The notes below the pieces were generated by a model, which saw nothing but the letters and a program-made list of their open reading frames with translations, ran no database searches and had not been told where the DNA came from. Positions 1 to 9,030 of a DNA stretch of 64,000 nt are shown piece after piece; position 1 is the first letter of the stretch; each line of letters begins with the position of its first letter. Where the stretch lies: positions 186,001-250,000 of the forward strand of contig NZ_BMYM01000003.1 of NCBI RefSeq assembly GCF_014652275.1, written 5' to 3'. Position numbers and translations under genes: made by a program. This stretch comes from Parahalioglobus pacificus. Its GTDB lineage: Bacteria > Pseudomonadota > Gammaproteobacteria > Pseudomonadales > Halieaceae.

Positions 1-991
1 TTTGCTCTCGGGGCGTATATGCCCGCAGCGCATGTTGCACGCGGTTGCCCAACTGACCCAGCACTGCATCGGGGATATCGCCCGGGCTTTGCGATACAAA
101 ATACACCCCTACCCCTTTAGAGCGGATCAGTCGCACAACCTGTTCGATTTTTTCCAGAAGTGCTTTCGGCGCGTCGCGAAAGAGTAAGTGTGCCTCATCA
201 AAGAAGAACACCAGGACTGGCTGCTCGGGATCACCCAGCTCTTCCAAATTTTCAAACAGCTCGGAGAGTAGCCACAAGAGGAACGTGGAATACACACGCG
301 GACTCATAATGAGCTTGTCGGCGGCCAGCACATTGATCATGCCGCGACCGTCGCGGTCTCGCTGAATGAAGTCTTCTAACTGTAGCGCAGGTTCTCCGAA
401 GAACGCTTTACCGCCCTCGCGTTCCAGCATTAGCAATCGTCGCAATATCGCATTCACCGAGGCGGTAGAGACACTCATGCCCGCGCCCAGCGCTTTGCGG
501 TTGGCCGCCAGATACTCCAGCGTGGTGCGCAGGTCAGCCAGGTTCACCAGCAACATGCCCTCGGCGTCCGCGAATTCGAACACCAGGGTTATAACGCTTT
601 CCTGGGTCTCGTTAAGGTCCAGCAAGCGCGAGATGAGCTGCGGGCCCATTTCAGAAATGGTGGCCCGTATCGGGGTGCCCTTTTTCCCGAATACGTCCCA
701 GAAAGCAACGGGATAAGCCGTTTGCTGATAGCCCTCAATACCAATGCTGGCGACGCGTTCGTCCACCTTGGGGTGCGACTTACCAGGCTGGCTGATGCCG
801 GAGAGATCACCCTTTACGTCTGCCAGAAAAACCGGCACACCCAGGTCAGAAAAACCCTCTGCCAGCGACTGCAGTGTTACAGTTTTTCCGGTACCAGTGG
901 CACCCGCCACCAAACCGTGCCGGTTGGCATAACGCGGATTTAGAAACACCTGCCCGTTGTCGTTACCACCAATTAGAATGCCTTCATTCAT
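1..991 (-). CDS. HerA-like/DUF853 ATP-binding protein (YjgR-type), C-terminus cut by window edge
   Basis: The first 330 residues of a P-loop ATPase; the 3' end lies outside the window. A Walker A motif, GATGTGKT, is at residues 30-37. A hydrophobic strand ending in FFFDEAHLLF is the Walker B region. It is followed by a sensor-like segment reading VYFVSQSPGDIPDAVLGQLG, typical of the DUF853/YjgR branch of the HerA/FtsK ATPases. Such proteins are soluble and their cellular role is poorly defined. The ATG at 991 opens MNEGILIGG, the usual DUF853 opening (target strand just before the P-loop), and no better start precedes it. It stands alone, separated by about 130 bp from the next minus-strand gene. 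The family call is firm; the function is not known. Confidence 0.85.
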   Translation of the reverse strand, partial: MNEGILIGGNDNGQVFLNPRYANRHGLVAGATGTGKTVTLQSLAEGFSDLGVPVFLADVKGDLSGISQPGKSHPKVDERVASIGIEGYQQTAYPVAFWDVFGKKGTPIRATISEMGPQLISRLLDLNETQESVITLVFEFADAEGMLLVNLADLRTTLEYLAANRKALGAGMSVSTASVNAILRRLLMLEREGGKAFFGEPALQLEDFIQRDRDGRGMINVLAADKLIMSPRVYSTFLLWLLSELFENLEELGDPEQPVLVFFFDEAHLLFRDAPKALLEKIEQVVRLIRSKGVGVYFVSQSPGDIPDAVLGQLGNRVQHALRAYTPREQ

Positions 992-1121
992 ACCCTTGTC
1001 ATTCGCTCCCAAAGTCTGTGACTTTCAGTATAGGTACGCCCAACGATATTGCTGACAGCCTCGGCTACTCTTTGTGAAATCGCCAACGGTGACAATCGCT
1101 GCTGGGTAAATCCGGTTGCTG

Positions 1122-2222
1122 TCATCGATACGGCGCGTCGTAGACCGCCTCGTACTGCGTCGTATAGTCATCAGTGATGCGTTGGGCCAGTGCTTTCAGA
1201 TCGGTCTGGTAGGGCGGCTCGTAGTCATAGTTGTCGAGGTCGACGCCATAGATCGACCGCAACCAAACCAGCTGGCCCAACTCCACCAGAATCTCGCGGG
1301 CATGTCCCAGATTATCCCTGTAAATGGCCGGCCGATCCCTGCTCTGCAAAACCTCCACATCCGGTAACTGCCCTGTATCAAACAGCTTGCGAAGCTCCCA
1401 AGCACTTTGACCATAGGGAATACTGAAGATCTCCGTATCGGGGTACTCGCGACGTAGTTGCCGAATGCCGGCGTGAAACTGGCCTTCTAGGCCCGATACC
1501 CAAGTGCTTTCGTCCACCGCTGTCGTAATCGATGCAGGATAAGGGTTCCAGGGCAGCGCGATGGCGATACGCACGCCCGGGTTACTTTTCAGTGCGTAGT
1601 CTATCCACAGCTGATAGCCCCGCAGCCCTGGGTAGTCGGGATGATACGTCATGGCGAAAAGATCCACGCCGCCCTCATCTAGGACTGCTCGGATCATGTC
1701 ACCTTTACTCGCGTTTTCCCACAACGCCTCGGGAGCACCGGTAGCACCCCCTGAGAAAACAACCGTCTGCTCATGCGCGTCAATACCCGCTCTTTCCGCG
1801 TGCGCGGACATGCCGACGGCGAAGGGCTTAAAGAAGCTGTGTCCAATCATCAATGCGTTGAACCCGGTGCTTTGAAACACTGGATCGAGATAAAATATTT
1901 CGTCAGGATCCTCCAGCAGCGCCATGAGGCCCTCATTATCGGCAAAACTCCGCGTGGAAAGGGCACAGGGTGCCGCAGAGCCGCTGCACAAGGAGCGATG
2001 TCGGGGATGCCAACCAAGGAATTCGAAGCCACTGGCCGCGTCAGCATGAAACACTTCGTTGAAGTAAATATCGCTGACGTCCACTACACAGCGCGAGGAG
2101 GCGGGGCAGGAGATTGCACCAGAATCCGTGCTGATGGCACCGCTGCTGGGCACCTCGATTTGGATCTTACAGGCGCTCAGTAGCGTGCACAGCCCAACTA
2201 CAGTGACAGCAAGACGAATCAT
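1122..2222 (-). CDS. Secreted lipoprotein with SGNH-hydrolase-like motifs
   Basis: A 366-residue protein with a lipoprotein signal peptide: hydrophobic stretch, then LSAC with the lipidated Cys near residue 18. A Cys-rich segment follows at roughly residues 35-90. After that comes a block with GHSFF, resembling the GxS block I of SGNH/GDSL hydrolases. Near the end, DNLGHA resembles the D-x-x-H block V. A GDSL-like esterase or acyl hydrolase is therefore plausible, but the middle blocks are not clear. The start at 2222 has GGGAG 9 nt upstream and opens directly into the signal peptide. A longer in-frame start at 2357 would put 45 extra residues before the signal and was rejected. Confidence 0.7.
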   Translation of the reverse strand: MIRLAVTVVGLCTLLSACKIQIEVPSSGAISTDSGAISCPASSRCVVDVSDIYFNEVFHADAASGFEFLGWHPRHRSLCSGSAAPCALSTRSFADNEGLMALLEDPDEIFYLDPVFQSTGFNALMIGHSFFKPFAVGMSAHAERAGIDAHEQTVVFSGGATGAPEALWENASKGDMIRAVLDEGGVDLFAMTYHPDYPGLRGYQLWIDYALKSNPGVRIAIALPWNPYPASITTAVDESTWVSGLEGQFHAGIRQLRREYPDTEIFSIPYGQSAWELRKLFDTGQLPDVEVLQSRDRPAIYRDNLGHAREILVELGQLVWLRSIYGVDLDNYDYEPPYQTDLKALAQRITDDYTTQYEAVYDAPYR

Positions 2223-2468
2223 TGGCAGCTCCCTATCCGTGAACCCAAGTATTGCACGCAGGCCACCAAGCCGCGTACTAAACTCTGCAACTATTTGTAA
2301 ATAGTTGCCCGGCATCACACGAACACCGTGGTCACCCGCGAATGCCCGCAGTGCCATGGCGCGCTAGCCCATAGACATTGCGCTATAACTTCCGCGATGA
2401 TCAGCGGAGCGCCCCTGCGACTGCATCGGTGGTGCCACAAACGGGCAACCAGCAGCGAGACTCACTCT

Positions 2469-2897
2469 ATGTATCGATTTTTTACCGTCACTCTCATCAC
2501 TTTGCTAACTGCTGCCTGCACCAGCGCACCGCAACCGCCTGTCGCTGGCGAGTCGTTGCCGGCCTGCGGCAGTTTTCCCAACTGCGTGAACAGCGAGAAC
2601 GGTCAGGGCAGTGCCTCGATCGCACCCATCGCCGCGACGCCGACCCAATGGCAGGCGCTGAAGGACTGGCTCGCCAATCGGCCGGACTGGTCTGTCGAGA
2701 CGGTGCAGCCGAACTTCCTGCAAGCCGTGGCCACCACGCCAACCATGGGTTACAAGGACGACGTGCAGCTGCGCTACGACGCCAGTGCCCAGCAGGTGCA
2801 CGTGCGCTCTTCCTCTCGACTAGGGATTGGCGATATGGGCGCCAACCGGGCGCGGGTAGAGCAATTGCGTAACCACGTGAGCGCTCAACCTCGCTAA
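2469..2897 (+). CDS. DUF1499 family lipoprotein
   Basis: A 142-residue protein with a short lipoprotein signal ending in LTAAC. The mature part contains CGSFPNCVNS, the CxxxPNCVsS signature of DUF1499. The C-terminal half has alternating beta strands ending in SSSRLGIGDMGANRARVEQL, matching the conserved RSxSRxGxxDxGxNRxRIexL end of the family. The role is unknown; members are usually small envelope proteins. The ATG at 2469 was chosen because it begins the signal peptide; the frame is open further upstream but without lipoprotein features. It is divergent from the SGNH-like lipoprotein and is followed by a strong terminator. Confidence 0.82.
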   Translation: MYRFFTVTLITLLTAACTSAPQPPVAGESLPACGSFPNCVNSENGQGSASIAPIAATPTQWQALKDWLANRPDWSVETVQPNFLQAVATTPTMGYKDDVQLRYDASAQQVHVRSSSRLGIGDMGANRARVEQLRNHVSAQPR

Positions 2898-2907
2898 CCG
2901 TCTTCTA

Positions 2908-2951
2908 CCCTGTCCCCGGCGCCCGCATCGCCGGGTTTGCACAGGGTTTTT
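2908..2951 (+). terminator. Rho-independent terminator after DUF1499 gene
   Basis: A bipartite stem. The inner arms CCCGGCG (2915-2921) and CGCCGGG (2929-2935) flank a 7-nt loop. The outer arms CCCTGT (2908-2913) and ACAGGG (2941-2946) close it, and five T residues follow directly at 2947-2951. It begins 11 nt after the DUF1499 stop codon. Confidence 0.75.
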
Positions 2952-3075
2952 ACACGGCCTGAGCGCACACGCCAATGGCGGCACACACGGTGCTTAGATT
3001 GCCAAGCCTTGCCCTATGCGGGTACGGTAGTGGCTCTTTGCGCCACAGGTGCCCGCACACGAACAGGAGCACACC

Positions 3076-3762
3076 ATGGAATTTACGATCCAAGACAAGA
3101 TTGCCATTATCACAATGGATGATGGTAAAGCCAATGTGGTCAGCCCGGACTTTATTGTCACCATGAACGACTGTCTCGACAAGGCAGAAGCGGAAGGCGC
3201 CGGCGCGGTTCTGCTGATGGGCCGCGAGGGAATGTTCTCTGCGGGCTTCGATCTCAAGGTATTCCAGCAGGGCGCAGAAGCCGGCATAGCGATGGTTGCC
3301 GGCGGCATGGAACTGTCTATTCGTCTGTTCAGCTTCCCCATGCCCGTGGTTGCCGCCTGCACCGGCCACGGCATTGCGATGGGCGCATTCCTGCTGATGT
3401 CCTGCGACACCCGCATTGGCACCGAAGGCGACTTTAAGCTCACCTTGCCGGAAACACGCATCCACATGGATTTGCCCAAGCCCATGGTCACCCTCTCACG
3501 GGCGCGTCTGGCGGTCGCACACCTGTCGCGGGCAGCGATTCAGTCAGAGATTTACGACCCGATTCAAGCGGTAGCCGCGGGTTTCCTGGATGAGGTCACT
3601 TCAGCCGATCGTATTCAGGCGCGGGCATTGGCTGTCGCCTCCGAATTGGCGGAGCTGCCGCAGCAGAACTACGCCGCCAACAAGTTGCTGGTGCGCCAAC
3701 CCGTACTGGATGTCATGAAGGCGGAACTGGTTGAGTTCAAAAGCAGCGTGAATTTTGGTTGA
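3076..3762 (+). CDS. Crotonase / enoyl-CoA hydratase-isomerase family protein
   Basis: 228 residues, close to the 250-260 usual for crotonases but on the short side. The oxyanion-hole regions are visible: FSAGFDLKVF (normally SAGxDL) around residue 56 and ACTGHGIAMGAFLLMSCDTRI around residue 100. The latter is the conserved helix that binds the acyl-CoA thioester. The usual catalytic Glu pair of true hydratases is not obvious, so it could be a hydratase, an isomerase or another CoA-thioester enzyme of beta-oxidation. AGGAG lies 6 nt before the ATG at 3076; an upstream in-frame start at 3049 lacks this. It converges with the NADAR gene, 13 bp apart. Confidence 0.82.
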   Translation: MEFTIQDKIAIITMDDGKANVVSPDFIVTMNDCLDKAEAEGAGAVLLMGREGMFSAGFDLKVFQQGAEAGIAMVAGGMELSIRLFSFPMPVVAACTGHGIAMGAFLLMSCDTRIGTEGDFKLTLPETRIHMDLPKPMVTLSRARLAVAHLSRAAIQSEIYDPIQAVAAGFLDEVTSADRIQARALAVASELAELPQQNYAANKLLVRQPVLDVMKAELVEFKSSVNFG

Positions 3763-3775
3763 GCCTTGTCGGTCA

Positions 3776-4246
3776 TTACTGCCGGGCTTCCTCGCGCAGT
3801 TTGCTGCGCACATTCATTAACACCTTGCCATAGTGGTTATCGCCGCGGCGATCGCGACCGCAGCCCCAGTGGTAGTCATAGCTGCTGTTTTCTACCAAGG
3901 TCACCTCACCCAGTGCCAGTAGCGCTTCGGCTACCTCTACGTGGGTGCGGCACTTGGTATAGACAGCGCGTGTCATCACCACCTGTTTGACGCTGTGCCA
4001 ATCTGCGCGGCGTTTTTTGAAGCGGTTACGGCCAAGGCGGCGCGCCTTTTTGGGGTGGCCCGCGGTGCGCACTCGCTCACGGTACTGTGCGTCATCGAAT
4101 TTCATGGCCTGATAATAGTGTTCGACCGAAGGCCACTCTTTGTCATCGAGAAAAAAGGCATGGCGCGAGAAAGTGCCTATGGGGTTGAGCGCGTCCTCTC
4201 GTGAGAAGAAATGCGCATCGGCGTCGTAGGTCGGGAAAAGCGGCAT
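3776..4246 (-). CDS. NADAR / YbiA-like family protein (predicted N-glycosidase)
   Basis: 156 residues matching the NADAR (DUF1768) fold over the whole length. WPSVEHYYQAMKFDD sits near residue 38, and the C-terminal signature SYDYHWGCGRDRRGDNHYG precedes a closing helix. Family members include E. coli YbiA, linked to riboflavin-pathway intermediates, and phage or bacterial proteins that remove ADP-ribose from bases or proteins. The key Glu of the HYYQ helix region (EHYYQ) and the W-G-C-G segment are present, so it is probably active. Which substrate it acts on cannot be told from the sequence. There is no defence gene or DarT-like toxin next to it. Confidence 0.85.
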   Translation of the reverse strand: MPLFPTYDADAHFFSREDALNPIGTFSRHAFFLDDKEWPSVEHYYQAMKFDDAQYRERVRTAGHPKKARRLGRNRFKKRRADWHSVKQVVMTRAVYTKCRTHVEVAEALLALGEVTLVENSSYDYHWGCGRDRRGDNHYGKVLMNVRSKLREEARQ

Positions 4247-4472
4247 GTGTGGCCTGGCTGAGTGACTGGTGTGGGCTTAAGCGAGCCTGCGTGTTCCACC
4301 GCTCGATCGTTGTTCTGGTGCTGCAGATACTAGCAGGACTTAGGCGACGTGACTTATTGGATCGTCAGCATCCTACCCCTGCTGTTTTTTCACCGCACAT
4401 CAAGGTGACACTGCATTCCAGTTAAACGACACTGCCTGAGACAACCAAGACACGGGAAAATAAGCCCAGCGC

Positions 4473-5309
4473 CTAATCAGTGAATAAGAGGTAGTCAGGG
4501 AACTCGAGCACGATGGGGTCCGCGCCCTCGCCATCCTGGGCGCGGGCGGAGGCACGCAGGGCGCGCAGGTCATCCGGCATCGGGCCGCGCACGGCACCCA
4601 GGTTATCCCACTTCTTTAAAAACTCGTCCGTCGGTGGGTTGGGATGCATGGCAGCCATCATTTTGCCCAGCTCAGCAAAGGCCTGCGTAATCCGCTTGCC
4701 CTGGGCCTGCTCGAAGGCATCAATGGATTGGTTGGCCTGCACCAGGGCCGGTGACTCCGGCATGAGTGTGGTTGGTGGCGCATCCGGCAATCCCGAGAAA
4801 TAGTCCACCGCCTCCTGCTCACTGCGCACATCGGCGCTGCGCCAGGTATCCAGTGAATCGCGGTTCACGATGCGCGCCGTATCAGAATCGATGGCAATCA
4901 CCGTGGGCGTACCGTACAACACAGGAATGCCCAGCACATCGAGCTGCGCCTGAAGCTGCTCATACAAACCCACGTTAACCAACAGCGTCTGGTAGCGTTT
5001 ATCCACCACCTGGGCCACCGCTGGCGCTGTCAGTTTCCGAGTCACAAAGTTTTCACTGTCGTGACACCAGTTGGCACCGAGCACTACCAGCAGATCTTTG
5101 TTGGCTGCCTTCGCGCTTGCCGCGGCTGTCTGCAGTTGTTGCTGCAGCACCTCAGGGGTGACTTCGTCGGGGAAGAACGCTTTATCGGCGGCCGTGGCGG
5201 GGATTGCCAGCCCCATCGCAACCACGCTCAGGCACACGCGTGCGCGCGCCACCCATGACGCAAACGCCCTATTCAGAACCTGCCTTTGAGTCACTGCGTT
5301 ACCTGCCAT
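4473..5309 (-). CDS. Exported thioredoxin-fold protein lacking the CxxC motif
   Basis: 278 residues. The N-terminus is basic then hydrophobic and ends in IPATA-A near residue 41, so export to the periplasm is likely. A thioredoxin-like core follows: a strand LLVVLGANWC, then C82-H-D-S85 where redox thioredoxins have CxxC, then a helix, and GTPTVIAID containing the cis-Pro loop. With only the first Cys kept, a disulfide oxidoreductase role is unlikely; a binding or peroxidase-like role is possible. The C-terminal 130 residues are helical and not recognised. The start at 5309 has GGGGA 8 nt upstream. It lies 27 bp downstream of the DUF885 gene, probably in the same transcript. Confidence 0.65.
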   Translation of the reverse strand: MAGNAVTQRQVLNRAFASWVARARVCLSVVAMGLAIPATAADKAFFPDEVTPEVLQQQLQTAAASAKAANKDLLVVLGANWCHDSENFVTRKLTAPAVAQVVDKRYQTLLVNVGLYEQLQAQLDVLGIPVLYGTPTVIAIDSDTARIVNRDSLDTWRSADVRSEQEAVDYFSGLPDAPPTTLMPESPALVQANQSIDAFEQAQGKRITQAFAELGKMMAAMHPNPPTDEFLKKWDNLGAVRGPMPDDLRALRASARAQDGEGADPIVLEFPDYLLFTD

Positions 5310-5336
5310 GCTGTCTATCCCCGCGAAGAGTGCGTT

Positions 5337-7004
5337 TCAGTCCAGTGGAATAGGATCGCGCGACCACAGCTGTTTCACTTCGTCATCCAGCCCGGTCATT
5401 TCCCAGCGCACCAACGACAGTGGCAGCGGGCCCGCATCCATGATCGCATCATGGAAGTCTTTCAGGTTGAAGTCATCACCTAATTGACGCTTGCGATCGG
5501 CCAGCAGCTTGTCCATTTGTACCTTGCCAATGGAGTAGCCCACACCGTAACCGGGCGGGCGGCGCAAGTAGATCTCTGCATCAACGCGCGCCACGTCCTC
5601 ATCCAGGAAAGGCACCTGTTCGCGCCAATAGCTCACCACCTCGGGCGCCGTCATCTGGCCCGTTTGCAACCAGACATCCGCCGGTACTCGCGCGGCGCGG
5701 AATATTCCAAACACATGAATCAGCTCGCGCACGCGCGGCGTGTCGGCGAACAACCCCGATTGCAACATGGCCTCTTCAAGGTAGGTGGCCCAGCCTTCGA
5801 TACGCGCACCCGAGCGAATGTGTTTGCGGATCGGGTGAGCCAGGTTGTCCGCTAACAAAATATCGAAGCGATGCCCGGGAATCACTGCATGAAGGTGATC
5901 AGGCGCCGGGTCCCGAAACTGCACGGCCTCCCAGAAGTTAAGGCCACCGGGACGCACCTGCCAGGGCACGTTGGTGTCCAATTCACCCACGTAGTCAGGA
6001 ATCGTGATGATGTCCTGCTCCACCAGGAAGCGGCGAATCTTTTCGTCGGTTGCCGCTATGCGTGCCTGGTAGTCTTCAGCGGTGGTCGCCGGCAGCAAGA
6101 GTGGTTCCTGACGATTGCGATGCTGTTCCAGCGCATACAGTGACCACAGCCTGTCCAGCTCGCGTTCGCCAATGATCACCAGATCGTCGCTGGTCCAGGG
6201 CATCAGCTTCACGTGTTTCAAGTACCAGTCAAAGGCGGCCTTGCCGGAACCGGCGCTGGCGGTCCAGCCGTCGCGGTTTTCTACCAGCCAGTCGTTGAGT
6301 GCAACCACCGCTTCCCTGGCCGCCTCAATGTCCGGCAACAGTTCTGGCTGGGCGGTACGCGCGCGCTCGGCAAGATCGCTGTACCAGCCGATAACACCCG
6401 CTGGCGGAGTCTCCCGATACGGGTGGCCGTGGCCTACCCCGTCACTGTTACTGAGATTATGAATGGCAAGGCAGGCGAAGTCGGCGGCTACGTCAGTGAG
6501 GTTTGCCTGTGCAGCACTCACCAGCACGGGAATGCCCCGCAGCTCAGCCAGCAACTGTTCGCGTTTGGCGCCTTCCACAGGCAGCTCCGTGAAGGTGAGC
6601 CACAGCATGCGGTCAACGTAGAACCCGGGGTCCCGTGCCCAGTAACGCGACACTCGCAGGCGATATTCATGCTGGTCCAGGCGCGAGCGCAGGGCCAACC
6701 AGTCCACTTGCTGAGAGCGCGACCACTGGCTGTAATCCATGTCCGCCAGTTCAGTTTGCAAGCTGGTTAACATCTCAAGGCGCGTGGCAATCGCCTGCGG
6801 GCTGTAATCTGACACAGGCTCGATGGGTTGGCCCGCCGCATCCTCAGTGACCCGGCCAATACTGTTATCGTCGGCCTTCCACTGCTGGAACGCATCCGAC
6901 AGCAGCACAAGGTCCTGGTAGTCGCTGGCCTGTGCGCCTTGTCCGACGATGCCGGCACCCGCCAAGACCAGCGCCCATACCCTCACCCACTGCCGTTTTA
7001 CCAC
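5337..7004 (-). CDS. Exported DUF885 family protein
   Basis: About 555 residues with a signal peptide (VKRQWVRVWALVLAGAGIV... cleaved after GAQA). The body matches DUF885. It has a long helical domain with PEEVVSYWREQVPFL-like segments (here APEVVSYWREQVPFLDE), GWATYLEEAML with an embedded Glu, and RRPPGYGVGYSIGKVQMDKLL near the end. DUF885 proteins are related to gluzincin-type metallopeptidases. The HExxH helix is not obvious here (HRFDILLADNLAHP is the nearest), so activity is uncertain. I start at GTG 7004 because GGGAGC sits 6 nt upstream. An ATG at 7043 would add 13 basic residues and has no comparable ribosome site. Confidence 0.75.
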   Translation of the reverse strand: MVKRQWVRVWALVLAGAGIVGQGAQASDYQDLVLLSDAFQQWKADDNSIGRVTEDAAGQPIEPVSDYSPQAIATRLEMLTSLQTELADMDYSQWSRSQQVDWLALRSRLDQHEYRLRVSRYWARDPGFYVDRMLWLTFTELPVEGAKREQLLAELRGIPVLVSAAQANLTDVAADFACLAIHNLSNSDGVGHGHPYRETPPAGVIGWYSDLAERARTAQPELLPDIEAAREAVVALNDWLVENRDGWTASAGSGKAAFDWYLKHVKLMPWTSDDLVIIGERELDRLWSLYALEQHRNRQEPLLLPATTAEDYQARIAATDEKIRRFLVEQDIITIPDYVGELDTNVPWQVRPGGLNFWEAVQFRDPAPDHLHAVIPGHRFDILLADNLAHPIRKHIRSGARIEGWATYLEEAMLQSGLFADTPRVRELIHVFGIFRAARVPADVWLQTGQMTAPEVVSYWREQVPFLDEDVARVDAEIYLRRPPGYGVGYSIGKVQMDKLLADRKRQLGDDFNLKDFHDAIMDAGPLPLSLVRWEMTGLDDEVKQLWSRDPIPLD

Positions 7005-7109
7005 TTGGTAGCTCCCTTGCTTGCGATGTCTTCCTTTATGCATCTACTGCGACACCTACCCCGGCTTCAGGCGTCCTGGCTCCAGGCGTCCTGGTTTCAA
7101 GCATCGGCG

Positions 7110-7388
7110 TCAGGCGTCGAAATCGGACGCAACGAACAATCTATCACCTGCTGCGGTGTAGCGCAGTCGCACACTGCTGTTCACCACCAATTTGCAACGA
7201 TCGGGTCTGATATCTGAGGCGCGGCACACACTCGTCGTGATGGCCGCTGTCGATAAGGAGGTGGCACCGTGGCTTTCCAGGTACTTGGTAATCACGGCCT
7301 CATCGATCTTGAAGCGCACCCAGAAGTACAGTGCCACGTGACCGGCCAACCCCAGCAATGACACCACAGCGATAATCACGTAATCCAT
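7110..7388 (-). CDS. Small single-pass membrane protein, unknown function
   Basis: A 92-residue protein. Residues 3-25 form one hydrophobic helix (MDYVIIAVVSLLGLAGHVALYF). A short basic/acidic linker follows, then a polar domain with two Cys (near residues 55 and 65) that could pair. No family is recognised. It is flanked by minus-strand genes on both sides with gaps of 53 bp (sulfatase side) and about 105 bp (DUF885 side), so it may be co-transcribed. It could also be a chance frame, but the clean membrane helix at the very start and the absence of any other gene in the gap favour a real gene. Confidence 0.5.
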   Translation of the reverse strand: MDYVIIAVVSLLGLAGHVALYFWVRFKIDEAVITKYLESHGATSLSTAAITTSVCRASDIRPDRCKLVVNSSVRLRYTAAGDRLFVASDFDA

Positions 7389-7441
7389 AACAGCGCACCG
7401 ACAACTCGCTTATCTGGGGTTGTTACGCGCCGGGATTGGTT

Positions 7442-8839
7442 TCAGTCGCCCGGAGTGCCCGCATCCTTCGCCAGCGATTGCTCGTGCTCGTACATGGCCT
7501 CCCACAAAGGTGAGTCCACCCACGTATCATCCAGATAGAACTTCTCGGGCTCTTCTTCCTTGGGGTCAATCAGCAGGTTGTAGTAGGAGGGATAGGCCAT
7601 GTTTTGTATGGCGTAACTTTTGTCGTCGATTTCCTTGATCAGCACTTTCCAGTGACGCCACTTGGCACCAAACAATTCGTTGCCGATGTAGATCATCACG
7701 GTCTCGCGATTGGACTCGGTTTGTTTGCCCGATAAAAAATCAGTCTGGTCAGTGCCATCCATCGTCCGATCTGTGGGGATATCGCCGCCCGACCAGTTCG
7801 CCAGTGTTGGGAACAGGTCCACCAGGTGCATCAACTCGTTAGACACCTGCCCTGCGGGCACCGTACCGGGGTAGCGAAGTAGAAACGGTACTCGCAGGGA
7901 TCCCTCATAGGGAGAGAACATGGAGCCGCGCCAGGGGCCAGTGAAGCCAAAGGACCGCTTGATACCTTCCCGGCCATTATCGGCGGTGAAAATTACAATG
8001 GTGTCGTCGGCAATGCCCAGCTCGTCCAGCGTCGACAGAATGCGGCCAACGTACGAATCCGTCTGCGCCAACACATCGGCAAACGCACCGTTGCCGGTAG
8101 AGCCCTTGAAGTCCGGGTGCGCATCCACGGGCTCATGGGTTTGTGTATAAGGAAGGAACGCGAAGAACGGTTTATCGGCTTTGGCCTGACGCTGAATGTA
8201 ATCGATGGCTTTGTCCGTGATCTCGCCGTCAATCAGAGTACGTTTCTCGCGGTCATACACAACGCCCTCCACGGGCACCTTGCCGCGAATGGCACTCATG
8301 ACATGCGTGAAACGCACACCCGCATCTGCCTGGAAGCTGTCGCTGTCGGGCCAAAATGCCTGGTCTGAAGAATTAGGAATACCATACCACTCGTCAAACC
8401 CTTGGTCGGTGGGATAGCGGCCAGGCTCAGCACCCAAGTGCCACTTGCCGAACATGCCCGTGGCATAGCCGCGATCAGACAACATTTCTGCGAGAGTAAT
8501 CTCCCAGGCGGTAATGCCGTACCAAATATCGCGCGGGGGCAGCTCCTGGCGCAGCCGAGTACGCATACCGTACCGCCCGGTCATCAGCGAAGCCCGCGAG
8601 GGCGTGCACTCCGCTTCTACATTGAAGTTGGTGAGCTGCACGCCGTCTGAGGCGATGCTGTCAATGTTCGGTGTGGGCGCACCGCGCAATACACCACCGC
8701 CATAGACCCCAACTTCGCCATAGCCGAAATTATCCATCAATATCAATACGATATTGGGCTTCTCGGCCGCGGCGGATTGCCCGCTGACAAGCAACGCACC
8801 AGCGATTAGCAATGGTCTCAACATTGGAGAAAAAGTCAT
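7442..8839 (-). CDS. Periplasmic sulfatase (formylglycine-dependent, arylsulfatase type)
   Basis: 465 residues with a signal peptide ending ...SGQSAAA. The formylglycine signature C78-T-P-S-R82 is intact and continues ASLMTGRYG, so the Cys-type sulfatase maturation system would be needed. FTADNGRE supplies the second metal-binding pair (D-N). The first metal pair reads M-D36-N37-F-GYG where most family members have D-D-x-GYG, so one usual calcium ligand is changed to Asn. It would cleave sulfate esters outside the cytoplasm; the substrate is unknown. ATG at 8839 follows GAGG by 9 nt. It diverges from a TonB-dependent receptor, and a TPR-sulfotransferase lies beyond, suggesting sulfated-compound handling. 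Confidence 0.88.
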   Translation of the reverse strand: MTFSPMLRPLLIAGALLVSGQSAAAEKPNIVLILMDNFGYGEVGVYGGGVLRGAPTPNIDSIASDGVQLTNFNVEAECTPSRASLMTGRYGMRTRLRQELPPRDIWYGITAWEITLAEMLSDRGYATGMFGKWHLGAEPGRYPTDQGFDEWYGIPNSSDQAFWPDSDSFQADAGVRFTHVMSAIRGKVPVEGVVYDREKRTLIDGEITDKAIDYIQRQAKADKPFFAFLPYTQTHEPVDAHPDFKGSTGNGAFADVLAQTDSYVGRILSTLDELGIADDTIVIFTADNGREGIKRSFGFTGPWRGSMFSPYEGSLRVPFLLRYPGTVPAGQVSNELMHLVDLFPTLANWSGGDIPTDRTMDGTDQTDFLSGKQTESNRETVMIYIGNELFGAKWRHWKVLIKEIDDKSYAIQNMAYPSYYNLLIDPKEEEPEKFYLDDTWVDSPLWEAMYEHEQSLAKDAGTPGD

Positions 8840-8990
8840 AGGGCTTGCCTCGTTCGAACGGCCTGAAGAAAAGGCAGCGTCGGGTAATCTAGGTTTTTAC
8901 GCGCTTCTACTATTGAACCGCGCGAAAATCATAAACCCTTTTCCCGAGACATCCGTAAACCCCCTATAGGCTAGGAAGTCAGGCTTTCTG

Positions 8991-9017
8991 CTTTTGTGTA
9001 GAACAAAAGATCTACAC
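8991..9017. promoter_or_regulatory. Overlapping inverted repeats before the TonB receptor
   Basis: Two inverted repeats overlap here. CTTTTGT (8991-8997) pairs with ACAAAAG (9003-9009) across 5 nt. GTGTAG (8996-9001) pairs with CTACAC (9012-9017). They lie 14 to 40 nt before the receptor start and could be an operator or mutually exclusive RNA hairpins in the leader. No regulator gene is adjacent, so this is only a candidate. Confidence 0.4.
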
Positions 9018-9030
9018 GTCGCATAAGGGA

